Origin: Clostridiales bacterium
GTDB taxonomy: Bacteria > Bacillota > Clostridia > Oscillospirales > JAAYOS01
Direction: 5' to 3'
Assembly (NCBI GenBank): GCA_012521525.1
Contig: JAAYMG010000237.1
Location: 1 to 6,778 of the forward strand
DNA length: 6,778 nucleotides
Part shown: positions 1 through 6,387 of the stretch, one piece after another
Numbering within the stretch: position 1 is the stretch's first letter
How the letters are laid out: every line of letters starts with the position of its first letter
Translations under genes and position numbers: made by a program
The notes under the pieces: model-generated
Seen by the model: only the letters and a program-made list of their open reading frames with translations
What the model was told of the DNA's origin: nothing
Databases searched by the model: none

Positions 1-39
1 CCCGGAGGTGTCCGGGAACAGCGGTTTTTTATCCGTCAT
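1..39 (-). CDS. Possible N-terminus of a gene downstream of the LacI regulator (partial, runs off window)
   Basis: Reading leftwards, an ATG at 39-37 opens a frame that stays open to the window edge for 13 codons (MTDKKPLFPDTSG). It begins 6 bases after the stop codon of the LacI-family gene, which is typical spacing for co-transcribed genes. A weak AGGA lies about 12 bases upstream, inside the end of the regulator gene. No terminator separates the two. The fragment is too short to assign a family. The alternative is that these bases are non-coding: positions 1-16 also form a 6-bp GC hairpin (CCCGGA/TCCGGG) with a T-run further on at 27-32, which could be the tail of a plus-strand gene's terminator. 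Confidence 0.35.
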   Translation of the reverse strand, partial: MTDKKPLFPDTSG

Positions 40-45
40 ATCATC

Positions 46-1041
46 TTAGCGTCCTGGCAAAAATGTGTGTTCGATATAGATATGGTGTTGCCTGTCGGCG
101 GGCAGCTCGCCTTTCATCATTGAGTTCAATGTTTGCACCGAAACGTCGGCGAGCCTGTCCAGGGGCTGCCCGGCATAAGTGATGCCGGGGAGTTCGAGGT
201 GGCTGAACATCCCGCCGCATGTTGCGAACTCGATATCCCGGGGCATCTGTTTGCCGCAGCTTTTTGCGATTTCCATGAGGTCCAGGGCAAACGCGATGCT
301 GGCGCTGAATACTGCGTCGGGGCAAATCTCCGGGTCGGCAAGGAGTTCTCTGAACCTGCTTTCAACGAGATTGGATTCCACAAAGTCATCCGCGTAGATT
401 ATCAAATCGGATCTGATCGGCAAACCGTTATCGATATGGGCAAGATAATATCCGTTCAGGATCCGTTTTCTGTCTGCAAGGCGTATGAGGTTCGTGGTCC
501 CGGAGCTGATGCTCCTGTCCATGTCGCAGACCAGGGCAATATTTCTTTTTCCTTTTTTGATAAAGTAACTGGTTATATCATATGCAACGAGCTCATCGTC
601 GACAGATACCGAAACCGTATCAGGATAATCATACTGTACCCTGCACAATACCACCGGACACAATTTTTTCAGTTTTTCATATGTTTCGGCGGTCACGAGC
701 GCGTCCAGAATGATTATTCCGTCGAAATCGCTTTTGCTTGGCAGCATATCGATGTCGACCTCGGATTCGGGTATATATTTATAAAGCGTTGACAGGTTGA
801 ATTTGCTGGCGCTGTCCTCGAAGCATCTGATCATGTCTTCGTTTATCAGTGATGATATGATCAGTATTTGCTTTTGCCTGTTTTCGGATTGCAGCTTCGT
901 AGACTTGTAACCAAGTTCCTCGATTGCTTTCAGCACCTTGTTGTACTTTGCGGTGCTTACGCGATAATTCCCGTTGATCACGCGTGACACTGTGGCGATT
1001 GAAACCCCCGCATGCCTTGCAACATCTTCGATCCTGACCAT
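46..1041 (-). CDS. LacI-family transcriptional regulator
   Basis: This is a 331-residue DNA-binding repressor-type protein, a normal length for the LacI/GalR family. Residues 2-46 form the helix-turn-helix, with the hallmark run DVARHAGVSIATVSRVING followed by VS and the ELGY end of the HTH domain. Residues 58-331 form the periplasmic-binding-protein-like effector domain: a DGIIILDA strand near 107-114, the SVDDE segment at 146-150 (usual VxxDN), IKKGKRNIALV at 161-171 (usual GHRRI with Lys replacing His), and the C-terminal PGITYAGQPLDRLAD segment at 285-299. The ATG at 1041 is preceded by GAGGTG at suitable distance and places the HTH at the very N-terminus, as the family requires. An oddity is that residues 46-58 lack the usual hinge-helix pattern (PNxxAR.L). 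It is divergent from the solute-binding protein gene, so by analogy it probably controls that gene and the GH3 gene in response to a sugar. The ligand cannot be read from sequence. Confidence 0.93.
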   Translation of the reverse strand: MVRIEDVARHAGVSIATVSRVINGNYRVSTAKYNKVLKAIEELGYKSTKLQSENRQKQILIISSLINEDMIRCFEDSASKFNLSTLYKYIPESEVDIDMLPSKSDFDGIIILDALVTAETYEKLKKLCPVVLCRVQYDYPDTVSVSVDDELVAYDITSYFIKKGKRNIALVCDMDRSISSGTTNLIRLADRKRILNGYYLAHIDNGLPIRSDLIIYADDFVESNLVESRFRELLADPEICPDAVFSASIAFALDLMEIAKSCGKQMPRDIEFATCGGMFSHLELPGITYAGQPLDRLADVSVQTLNSMMKGELPADRQHHIYIEHTFLPGR

Positions 1042-1082
1042 CCCGACACCTCACATATCGCTTTGCGTTGATGTTTTGTTTT

Positions 1083-1111
1083 AATATATCATCATATCAT
1101 GCTGTGTACAA
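1083..1111 (-). promoter_or_regulatory. Candidate promoter of the LacI-family gene
   Basis: On the minus strand TTGTAC (1111-1106) and TATATT (1088-1083) are separated by 17 bases. The -10 matches consensus at 5 of 6 positions, but the -35 matches only in TTG. The predicted start would lie near 1076, giving a short leader before the ATG at 1041. This is a pattern call only. Confidence 0.4.
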
Positions 1112-1127
1112 GTGAAAGAGTACATAG
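1102..1127. promoter_or_regulatory. Imperfect dyad overlapping the regulator promoter (possible operator)
   Basis: CTGTGTAC (1102-1109) and GTACATAG (1120-1127) form an inverted repeat with 7 of 8 matching positions, separated by 10 bases. It covers the proposed -35 of the regulator promoter, a position suited to autorepression. The 10-base gap is wider than in classical LacI-family operators, so a different binding protein is also possible. Confidence 0.3.
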
Positions 1128-1142
1128 AGTTATAAAAAAACA

Positions 1143-1152
1143 GCAAATTTGC
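1143..1152. promoter_or_regulatory. Perfect 10-bp palindrome GCAAATTTGC
   Basis: This is a self-complementary decamer in the divergent intergenic region, upstream of both promoters. It has no central CG as many LacI-family operators do, so its role is unknown and it may be chance. Confidence 0.2.
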
Positions 1153-1233
1153 ACGGGTCTTATACCGGTCAGCCGGATTTTGCGCGAAAATGCGGGGACA
1201 AATGAAAAACCGGCAGCGTTCATATTGTCAAAC

Positions 1234-1264
1234 CTGTGTGAAAAAAGAAGAAAACAGTTGTAAA
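1234..1264 (+). repeat. Direct repeat copy 1 (upstream)
   Basis: Bases 1241-1264 match 1402-1425 at 21 of 24 positions at a constant offset of 161 bases. CTGT at 1234-1237 and 1395-1398 extends the match at the same offset. The core is AAAAAAGA-GAAAACAG--GTAAA. It could be a regulator binding site present twice or a small duplication. A-richness makes part of the match cheap, but the GAAAACAGNNGTAAA core is specific. Confidence 0.5.
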
Positions 1265-1394
1265 GGCAAATTGCTTATTGAAAAGAGGCTCTTCCATACA
1301 GTCTCCGTGGCATGGACAAAATGGACTAATATGTTAGATCGATGTGTAATAAATTATTGTTTAGCACTCATATTTTTTAAAATGCAATAAATCG

Positions 1395-1425
1395 CTGTTG
1401 TAAAAAAGACGAAAACAGACGTAAA
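1395..1425 (+). repeat. Direct repeat copy 2 (just upstream of the -35)
   Basis: This is the second copy of the repeat at 1234-1264. It ends 4 bases before the -35 hexamer of the binding protein promoter, the position of an activator site or UP-like element. Its AAAACAGACGT (1412-1422) recurs exactly at 3342-3352 in the leader of the GH3 gene. Confidence 0.5.
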
Positions 1426-1480
1426 TACTTGACGTGAAATGCGATCTCTAATATTATAGAACCTGGGGGCAAGTATTTAC
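1421..1480. promoter_or_regulatory. Perfect 11-bp inverted repeat straddling the binding protein promoter
   Basis: GTAAATACTTG (1421-1431) is the exact reverse complement of CAAGTATTTAC (1470-1480), with 38 bases between them. The left arm overlaps the first bases of the -35 and the right arm lies just after the expected transcription start. Because the left arm is not transcribed, the pair should act at the DNA level. Two oppositely oriented protein sites bridging the promoter would suit repression by looping or by a dimer of dimers. Function is inferred. Confidence 0.55.
1429..1457 (+). promoter_or_regulatory. Sigma-A type promoter of the solute-binding protein gene
   Basis: TTGACG (1429-1434) and TATTAT (1452-1457) match consensus at 5 of 6 positions each and are spaced by the optimal 17 bases. 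Transcription would start near 1464, giving a leader of about 70 bases. No riboswitch-like fold is apparent in the leader. Confidence 0.75.
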
Positions 1481-1514
1481 ATAACGAGGCTTTTTCAAAC
1501 ATTCAAATTCAACC

Positions 1515-1522
1515 AAAGGAGG
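1515..1522 (+). promoter_or_regulatory. Ribosome binding site deciding a GTG start
   Basis: AAAGGAGG at 1515-1522 is nearly fully complementary to the 16S rRNA tail and sits 10 bases before the GTG at 1533. No ATG follows at a better distance, and the GTG start gives a complete lipoprotein signal peptide beginning MKK. Confidence 0.85.
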
Positions 1523-1532
1523 TATATCCGAC

Positions 1533-3173
1533 GTGAAGAAGATCATTGCATTGGTTATCGTTTTTCTGATGTGTGCGGCTTTATTTGCCGGATGTAACAA
1601 CGAAGAAAAGATCACTCCAAGCGACACCGGTGTCAAACCGACCGTATCGAATGATTCGCCTTCAAATGTCGACAGCAAGCCCGATGATGATGAGTCCGGC
1701 GGCCTGCCGCTGGTAGACACTCCGGTTACCGTTACAGCATGGTGGCCGTGTGCTTTTACGCTTTCCGTTATACCTTCGATGGAAGAAAACCTGGTCTTCA
1801 AAGAAATGGCCCGACTGACAAATGTATATGTTTCATTCACGACCCCCTCTTCTGCCAGTATGACAGAGCAGTTCAACCTCCTGATCACGTCCGGGGAGTT
1901 TTACGATTTTGATATGATAAGCTATTTCCCGCTGCTCTATAACAAGGGGCTGGACAACGCGATAGATGAACTGATGGTCGTGCCTCTCGAGGACTACCTG
2001 GAAATAATGCCTAACATTAAAGCACTTCGCGACAACAATGAAGCGATCCGCAAAGGGACGACCACCGACAAAGGCCACTTCGGCGGGATACCCCTTGTGA
2101 AGGTGGACAAGAACGGAAACGCGCAGGGCGCGTGGGTAGGCGGAGTCATTCGCCAGGACTGGCTCGACGAGCTGAACCTGAAAGTGCCGCGGACTTACGA
2201 TCAGGCTGAGCAGGTCTTCAAGACCTTCCAGGACAACGGCCTGGCGGAGCATCCCCTCTGGATCAGGAACGACGGCTTTACCATGGGAAATATCGTAAAC
2301 GGCGGATTCAATGTGATAAACGGGTTCTACCAGGTAAACGGCCGGGCAAAATACGGACCGATGGAGCCTGATTTCCGCAGATATCTTGAAAAGCTGAACG
2401 ACTGGTATAATAAAGGCTACATTGCTCCCGACTTCTATGCGCAGCAGGATTACTTCGGACCGATCGACAAAGTCGCAAACAACGAATACGCCGTGTTCGA
2501 CTGCATATACACATGGAACAAAACATACAAGCTGGCAGCTGCCGATCCCGATTTCAAGCTCACCGCTATGCGCATACTTGTCGAGAATGAAAACGATCCC
2601 GTCCATGTGCGCATGACGACCGACCCGGCATCGCAGTATCTGTGTTTCCCGTATGGTTCCAAGAACGTCGAGCTGCTTTGCCGTTACTGGGATTACCTGT
2701 TCAGCGAAGAAGGTATCCTCCTGAGCAACTACGGAGTCGAGGGCGAGACCTTTGAATATGACGAGAATGGCGAGCCCGTATGGTCGGGTCCCCTGAAGTC
2801 GGATGCACCCGAATTCAACCTCTCCGATACGCAGGGAGCATATTTCCTTTATAACTCACCGGGTTACATCCTGTTTGACCGGGAGCTCAGCGTCGTAGAG
2901 CCTGAAGCGGCCGGCTTTGTAGATATTTGGAACGAGGACGGTTGTGACTACTTCTTCCCGGGTACCGCTACGATGACTTCGGAAGAAAATACTGAATACG
3001 CCAACATAATGGGCGATGTCCAGACATTTGTATCCGAGAACCTGGTAAAATTCATTATAGGCGAGAAATCGTTCGACGAGTACGACAATTTTATCAACGA
3101 GATGAAAAAGCTGAGGGTCGAAAGAGCGATAGAGTTGAGACAGGCAGCCCTCGATCGGTACAATTCCCGTTAA
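1533..3173 (+). CDS. ABC sugar transporter substrate-binding lipoprotein (LplA/YtcQ-like family 1)
   Basis: This 546-residue lipoprotein is predicted to sit on the outer face of the membrane and deliver an oligosaccharide to an ABC permease. Residues 1-21 are a lipoprotein signal peptide: MKK, a hydrophobic core, then LFAGC with Cys21 as the lipidated residue (Phe rather than Leu at -3). Residues 22-60 are a polar Ser/Pro/Asp linker. The binding domain begins near 64 with VTVTAWWP and includes FNLLITSGEFYDF (114-126) and RQDWLDELNLKVPRTYDQ (207-224). These correspond to the ASGD.PD and IRKDWLDKLGLKVPTT signatures of the ~500-560 residue CUT1-type binding proteins. The usual partner permease genes (LplB/YtcP type) are not in the window. 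The gene is divergent from a LacI regulator and followed by a cytoplasmic GH3 enzyme, which suggests a beta-glucan oligosaccharide or aryl/plant glycoside ligand. The ligand itself is inference. Confidence 0.92.
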   Translation: MKKIIALVIVFLMCAALFAGCNNEEKITPSDTGVKPTVSNDSPSNVDSKPDDDESGGLPLVDTPVTVTAWWPCAFTLSVIPSMEENLVFKEMARLTNVYVSFTTPSSASMTEQFNLLITSGEFYDFDMISYFPLLYNKGLDNAIDELMVVPLEDYLEIMPNIKALRDNNEAIRKGTTTDKGHFGGIPLVKVDKNGNAQGAWVGGVIRQDWLDELNLKVPRTYDQAEQVFKTFQDNGLAEHPLWIRNDGFTMGNIVNGGFNVINGFYQVNGRAKYGPMEPDFRRYLEKLNDWYNKGYIAPDFYAQQDYFGPIDKVANNEYAVFDCIYTWNKTYKLAAADPDFKLTAMRILVENENDPVHVRMTTDPASQYLCFPYGSKNVELLCRYWDYLFSEEGILLSNYGVEGETFEYDENGEPVWSGPLKSDAPEFNLSDTQGAYFLYNSPGYILFDRELSVVEPEAAGFVDIWNEDGCDYFFPGTATMTSEENTEYANIMGDVQTFVSENLVKFIIGEKSFDEYDNFINEMKKLRVERAIELRQAALDRYNSR

Positions 3174-3190
3174 CTGCCGAAACTGTTGAA

Positions 3191-3220
3191 GTGACTCCGG
3201 TGGATCCATACCGGAGTCAC
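3191..3220 (+). terminator. Strong hairpin after the binding protein gene (terminator or 3' stabiliser)
   Basis: GTGACTCCGGT (3191-3201) pairs perfectly with ACCGGAGTCAC (3210-3220) around an 8-base loop, 18 bases after the stop codon. Only three T's follow before the sequence turns purine-rich (TTTAAAGAAA), so termination may be partial. It could act as an attenuator or 3' stabiliser that keeps binding protein mRNA in excess over the downstream enzyme. Confidence 0.75.
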
Positions 3221-3267
3221 TTTAAAGAAAAACATGCGGATAATATCTGATACATAGCAAAAGTCTC

Positions 3268-3295
3268 TTTACAAAAGGCAGCAAGTATATTTAAT
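3268..3295 (+). promoter_or_regulatory. Candidate promoter of the GH3 gene
   Basis: TTTACA (3268-3273) and TTTAAT (3290-3295) each match consensus at 5 of 6 positions with a 16-base spacer. The next hexamer TAATAT at 3292 is an alternative with 18 bases. Transcription would start near 3303, leaving a leader of about 85 bases. It lies downstream of the 3191-3220 hairpin, so the enzyme could be expressed independently. Confidence 0.5.
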
Positions 3296-3341
3296 ATAGA
3301 TTATAGATCACAAACACCGAAAAACATATCAAAACCGTCAT

Positions 3342-3352
3342 AAAACAGACGT
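3342..3352 (+). repeat. AAAACAGACGT, shared with the binding protein promoter region
   Basis: This is an exact 11-base match to 1412-1422. Here it lies in the untranslated leader, after the proposed promoter and before the ribosome binding site. A common regulator site is possible; chance is also possible in AT-rich DNA. Confidence 0.25.
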
Positions 3353-3387
3353 CGTATAACTAAATCATATAAAAATGAGGTAGAAAA

Positions 3388-6270
3388 ATGAGTAGAACAG
3401 AAAGAATCGTTCACCCACCTATGTCAGACCGTGAATTAAGGAATGCTGCCCTTTCCAGGCGGGCAGCGTGCGAAGGCATGGTCCTGCTGAAAAACGACAA
3501 TGAAACCCTCCCGCTGAAACAGGAACAGACGAAAATAGCGCTGTTCGGTGTCGGTGCGGTCCGCACGGTCCGCGGAGGAACGGGCTCGGGTGACCCGTTC
3601 AATGGCGGACTGTCGGGGGGAGCATCATCGGATGTGAACCAGAGCCCCAGGTATCATGTGAACATACTGGACTCATTCGTGGATGCGGGATATGAAGTGG
3701 TAACGGAGAAGCGTCTGCGGGACTATGCGGTAGGGTATGACGAAGAGATGAAGAAAGTTGCCGGAAATCCCATGGTGACATTCGCTTACCCGGAAGACGC
3801 CCTGGATGAAGAGACGGTAAAGGGGTTTGCCGGTCAGACCGACGTTGCCATCTATGTGCTTTCCAGGAATTCCGGTGAGGGAGCCGACCGCTGCCTTTCA
3901 AAGAAGATAGAGCTTGACGGGAAAGAATACGAGCTCGGCGATTACCAGCTGACCCAAGCAGAGCTGGACAACCTGAAATACATTACCGGCGCATTTAAGA
4001 AAACGATTCTCGTACTGAACGTCGGCGGTGTCGTCGATATGAGCCGGATCGTTCAACTGGACGGACTGGATTCCATTCTTCTGATGAGCCTGGCGGGACA
4101 GGAAGGCGGAAATGCCTTACTGGATGTCCTCACGGGTAAAGTGACACCGAGCGGAAAGCTTACCGCCACATGGGCGATGGACTACAAAGACTATCCCGCC
4201 GCGGAGACGTTTGCTTATAATGACCAGAATGTCGACGTCGAGAAGTATACAGAAGGCATTTATGTCGGGTATCGCTGGTTTGACAGCTTCGGCAAGGCAC
4301 CGATATATCCTTTCGGATACGGTCTCAGCTATACGACATTTGATGTAAAGCATGTCGGACAATCCGTTGACGGGGAGACCGTCGAAGTCAAAATCGAAGT
4401 TGAAAATACCGGTACGAAATATTCCGGAAAAGAGGTCGTGCAGGTCTACTGTTCGGCGCCCGAAGTGCGTTTGGAGAGGCCATATCAGGAACTTGCGGGA
4501 TTTGCAAAGACCGGGCTGCTGGCACCGGGTGAGAAGGAAGCGCTTACTGTCAAGTTCCGTCTGAGCGATATCGCTGCCTTTGACTATGAGAAGTCATGCT
4601 ATACACTCGAAAAGGGAGATTACCGTATCCGGGTCGGCACTTCGTCAAGGGACACAGTTCCCGCGTTTGTCATAAGACTTGACCGTGATGTGACCACAAG
4701 ACTTGTAAATCATCAGATGCCCCTTTCTCAGCCTCTTGATGAGATAAGCAGGCTTGGGAAGCCATATGGCATGGATGATGGCGACTGGGCAAATGTACCT
4801 GTCCTGGATGCCGATCCTGCCGCGATACCGTGTGTGGACAACCGTTCGGTCTATCAGGACGAAGCCGTCACTACATATACGACCGATAAGGATTACAAGC
4901 CGCTCCTGCCCTACGAAAAAGTCTGCCTGAAGGAAAAGCGGGATATCACGCTTGAAGACGTGGCAAACGGCAGGGCAACTTTGGAGGACCTGGTCGCGCA
5001 GATGTCGATCGAGGAGCTCGCAGAGCTCAACTGCGGAACCGGCTGGGGCGTAGCGAACGAAAAATCCCCGATAGTCGGTTCGAACTCAGCGACCGTGGCG
5101 GGTGCCGCGGGTGAAACGACGCCTAACCTTTGGGAGAAGTACAAAATACCGTCCATAGTCCTTGCCGACGGACCGGCGGGAGTCCGCGTAAACCAGGAGT
5201 TCGAGGCGACGAATATCGAAACCGGCGAGAAGGTCATGAGGTATCAATACTGCACTGCATGGCCTATCGGGACCCTGTTGGCACAGTCCTTTGACCCCGT
5301 GATCGTTGAAGAAGTGGGCAGGGGCCTTTGCGAAGAGCTGGACGAACTGGGCATTTCAATATTGCTTGCCCCGGGACTCAATATCCACAGGGATCCGCTT
5401 TGCGGACGCAATTTCGAGTACTTTTCGGAGGATCCGCTGCTTTCCGGTCTCATCGCTGCGGCGTACGTGCGCGGGGTGCAGTCAAGGCCGCACATCGGTG
5501 CGTGTGTCAAGCACTTTGCCGCCAACAACCAGGAATCCAACAGGCACGCTGTTGATACGATCGTCAGTGAGAGAGCGCTTCGCGAAATATATCTCAAGAA
5601 CTTTGAGATAGCGGTGAAGGAATCGAAACCCATGACGATCATGACCGCGTATAATAAAATCAACGGGATCCCGGCGGCCGACAGTTATGATCTTTGCACC
5701 AACTTCCCAAGAGGCGAGTGGGGATTCGACGGTGCGATCATGACCGACTGGAACGGCGGAATGTCGACCCCGTCGATATCCATGCACGCAGGAAACGACC
5801 TGATAATGCCCGGTGGCCCCGGCAGGGTAAGGAACATCGTCCTTGCGGCCGTCTTAAAGCAGCCCGAGTTTGATGAGCGCGGACAGGTCAGGTTCTATGA
5901 AGAAAGGTCGTTCATCACAATGCTGAGGCCTTCATGGAACTCCTTCAAACCCGATCAGAACGGGGAGGACGTAGCCGAAGCGGTGTTGGGCGAAGGGTAT
6001 GTTGCCACCGTCAAAGATGACATGATATTGGTCAACGGCGAACCTGTTTACATGGAACATATACCTGAACTTCCGCCTCGGTTCCGCAGACCCGGAATGG
6101 AGCCCGGGTTTGCGCATCCCGTTACGACAAAGGACGCTTCGGTCTCCGATGACGGCAGGAAGATCCTCTACAAGGGAACCATGGCAAAGAACGTGACGAT
6201 TTGCAAAGGGGATATCCAGCGCTGCGCGATAAACAACCTGAAAGTGATCATGCGCTGCAAGGTGATGTAA
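3388..6270 (+). CDS. Glycoside hydrolase family 3 beta-glucosidase, inverted domain order
   Basis: This 960-residue retaining glycosidase should release terminal beta-linked sugars from oligosaccharides or glycosides; GH3 sequence does not settle whether it prefers glucose, xylose or another sugar. The domains run opposite to most GH3 enzymes. Residues ~22-320 are the GH3 C-domain (VLLKNDNETLPL at 32-43; SGEGADR at 162-168 with Glu164 the likely acid/base; YPFGYGLSYTTF at 307-318). Residues ~330-435 are the Fn3-like domain (GKEVVQVY, ending around VRLDRD). Residues ~525-815 are the TIM barrel (ADGPAGVR at 593-600; GRNFEYFSEDP at 673-683; VKHF at 707-710; IMTDWNGG at 784-791 with Asp787 the likely nucleophile). 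A tail of about 125 residues precedes the closing GDIQRCAINNLKVIM helix (941-955). This order and length resemble the ruminal Butyrivibrio fibrisolvens and Ruminococcus albus enzymes. There is no signal peptide, so it is cytoplasmic. TGAGGT sits 6-7 bases before the ATG. Confidence 0.95.
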   Translation: MSRTERIVHPPMSDRELRNAALSRRAACEGMVLLKNDNETLPLKQEQTKIALFGVGAVRTVRGGTGSGDPFNGGLSGGASSDVNQSPRYHVNILDSFVDAGYEVVTEKRLRDYAVGYDEEMKKVAGNPMVTFAYPEDALDEETVKGFAGQTDVAIYVLSRNSGEGADRCLSKKIELDGKEYELGDYQLTQAELDNLKYITGAFKKTILVLNVGGVVDMSRIVQLDGLDSILLMSLAGQEGGNALLDVLTGKVTPSGKLTATWAMDYKDYPAAETFAYNDQNVDVEKYTEGIYVGYRWFDSFGKAPIYPFGYGLSYTTFDVKHVGQSVDGETVEVKIEVENTGTKYSGKEVVQVYCSAPEVRLERPYQELAGFAKTGLLAPGEKEALTVKFRLSDIAAFDYEKSCYTLEKGDYRIRVGTSSRDTVPAFVIRLDRDVTTRLVNHQMPLSQPLDEISRLGKPYGMDDGDWANVPVLDADPAAIPCVDNRSVYQDEAVTTYTTDKDYKPLLPYEKVCLKEKRDITLEDVANGRATLEDLVAQMSIEELAELNCGTGWGVANEKSPIVGSNSATVAGAAGETTPNLWEKYKIPSIVLADGPAGVRVNQEFEATNIETGEKVMRYQYCTAWPIGTLLAQSFDPVIVEEVGRGLCEELDELGISILLAPGLNIHRDPLCGRNFEYFSEDPLLSGLIAAAYVRGVQSRPHIGACVKHFAANNQESNRHAVDTIVSERALREIYLKNFEIAVKESKPMTIMTAYNKINGIPAADSYDLCTNFPRGEWGFDGAIMTDWNGGMSTPSISMHAGNDLIMPGGPGRVRNIVLAAVLKQPEFDERGQVRFYEERSFITMLRPSWNSFKPDQNGEDVAEAVLGEGYVATVKDDMILVNGEPVYMEHIPELPPRFRRPGMEPGFAHPVTTKDASVSDDGRKILYKGTMAKNVTICKGDIQRCAINNLKVIMRCKVM

Positions 6271-6285
6271 ATTCGAAATATGAAC

Positions 6286-6319
6286 GACCCTGTTGTATGC
6301 ACATATAACAGGGTCTTTT
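6286..6319 (+). terminator. Intrinsic terminator of the GH3 gene
   Basis: GACCCTGTT (6286-6294) pairs perfectly with AACAGGGTC (6307-6315), and further weak pairs extend into the loop. TTTTC follows directly. It starts 15 bases after the stop codon, as expected for the end of the unit. Confidence 0.85.
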
Positions 6320-6344
6320 CATTGCAGCTTTAGCGAAAATAAAC

Positions 6345-6361
6345 CACCGGCTATGCCGGTG
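6345..6361 (+). repeat. Subterminal hairpin of the IS200/IS605-like element
   Basis: CACCGGC (6345-6351) and GCCGGTG (6355-6361) form a 7-bp stem with a TAT loop. Short hairpins with this CACC.GCTATGC.GGTG look sit near the ends of IS200-like elements, where TnpA recognises them as single-stranded DNA. The match to the family is from memory. Confidence 0.6.
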
Positions 6362-6387
6362 AGAATAAGAATCTTTAGATACAAGAA

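Larger units (their letters stand above)
1042..1532. other. Divergent intergenic regulatory region
   Basis: This is 491 bases, AT-rich, between the start codons of the divergent regulator and solute-binding protein genes. I see no convincing gene in it: a 66-codon open frame at 1190-1390 lacks a good ribosome binding site and resembles nothing I know. It contains a candidate regulator promoter (1083-1111), a dyad overlapping it (1102-1127), a 10-bp perfect palindrome (1143-1152), a 24-bp near-perfect direct repeat (1241-1264 and 1402-1425), and the binding protein promoter with flanking inverted repeats (1421-1480). It is long for a simple two-promoter divergent region, leaving room for several operators. 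Confidence 0.8.

Noticed and set aside
133..792. Long plus-strand open frame opposite the LacI gene
   Set aside because: It is antisense to a clearly conserved LacI-family coding frame and has no recognisable protein features.
1162..1184. TTTTGCGCGAAAA-type symmetrical run near the regulator
   Set aside because: Only the outer T/A runs pair; the GCGCG centre is not self-complementary in that register, so it is not a proper palindrome.
1190..1390. 66-codon open frame between the divergent promoters
   Set aside because: No good ribosome binding site, composition unlike a protein, overlaps the repeat copy and ends just before the promoter; more likely chance.
1434..1450. Possible catabolite-responsive (cre) site near TGAAATGCGATC
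   Set aside because: The spacing between the half-sites is off by one base from the cre consensus and the right half does not match.
1510..1525. 14-base identity (CAACCAAAGGAGGT) with the leader at 6749-6762
   Set aside because: It is centred on a strong ribosome binding site, so the match is expected and does not show common origin.
1464..1532. Riboswitch or T-box in the binding protein leader
   Set aside because: The leader is about 70 bases with no stable hairpin or recognisable conserved core.
1833..2606. 257-codon minus-strand frame inside the binding protein gene
   Set aside because: It is a shadow of the real plus-strand frame, which has signal peptide, ribosome binding site and family motifs.
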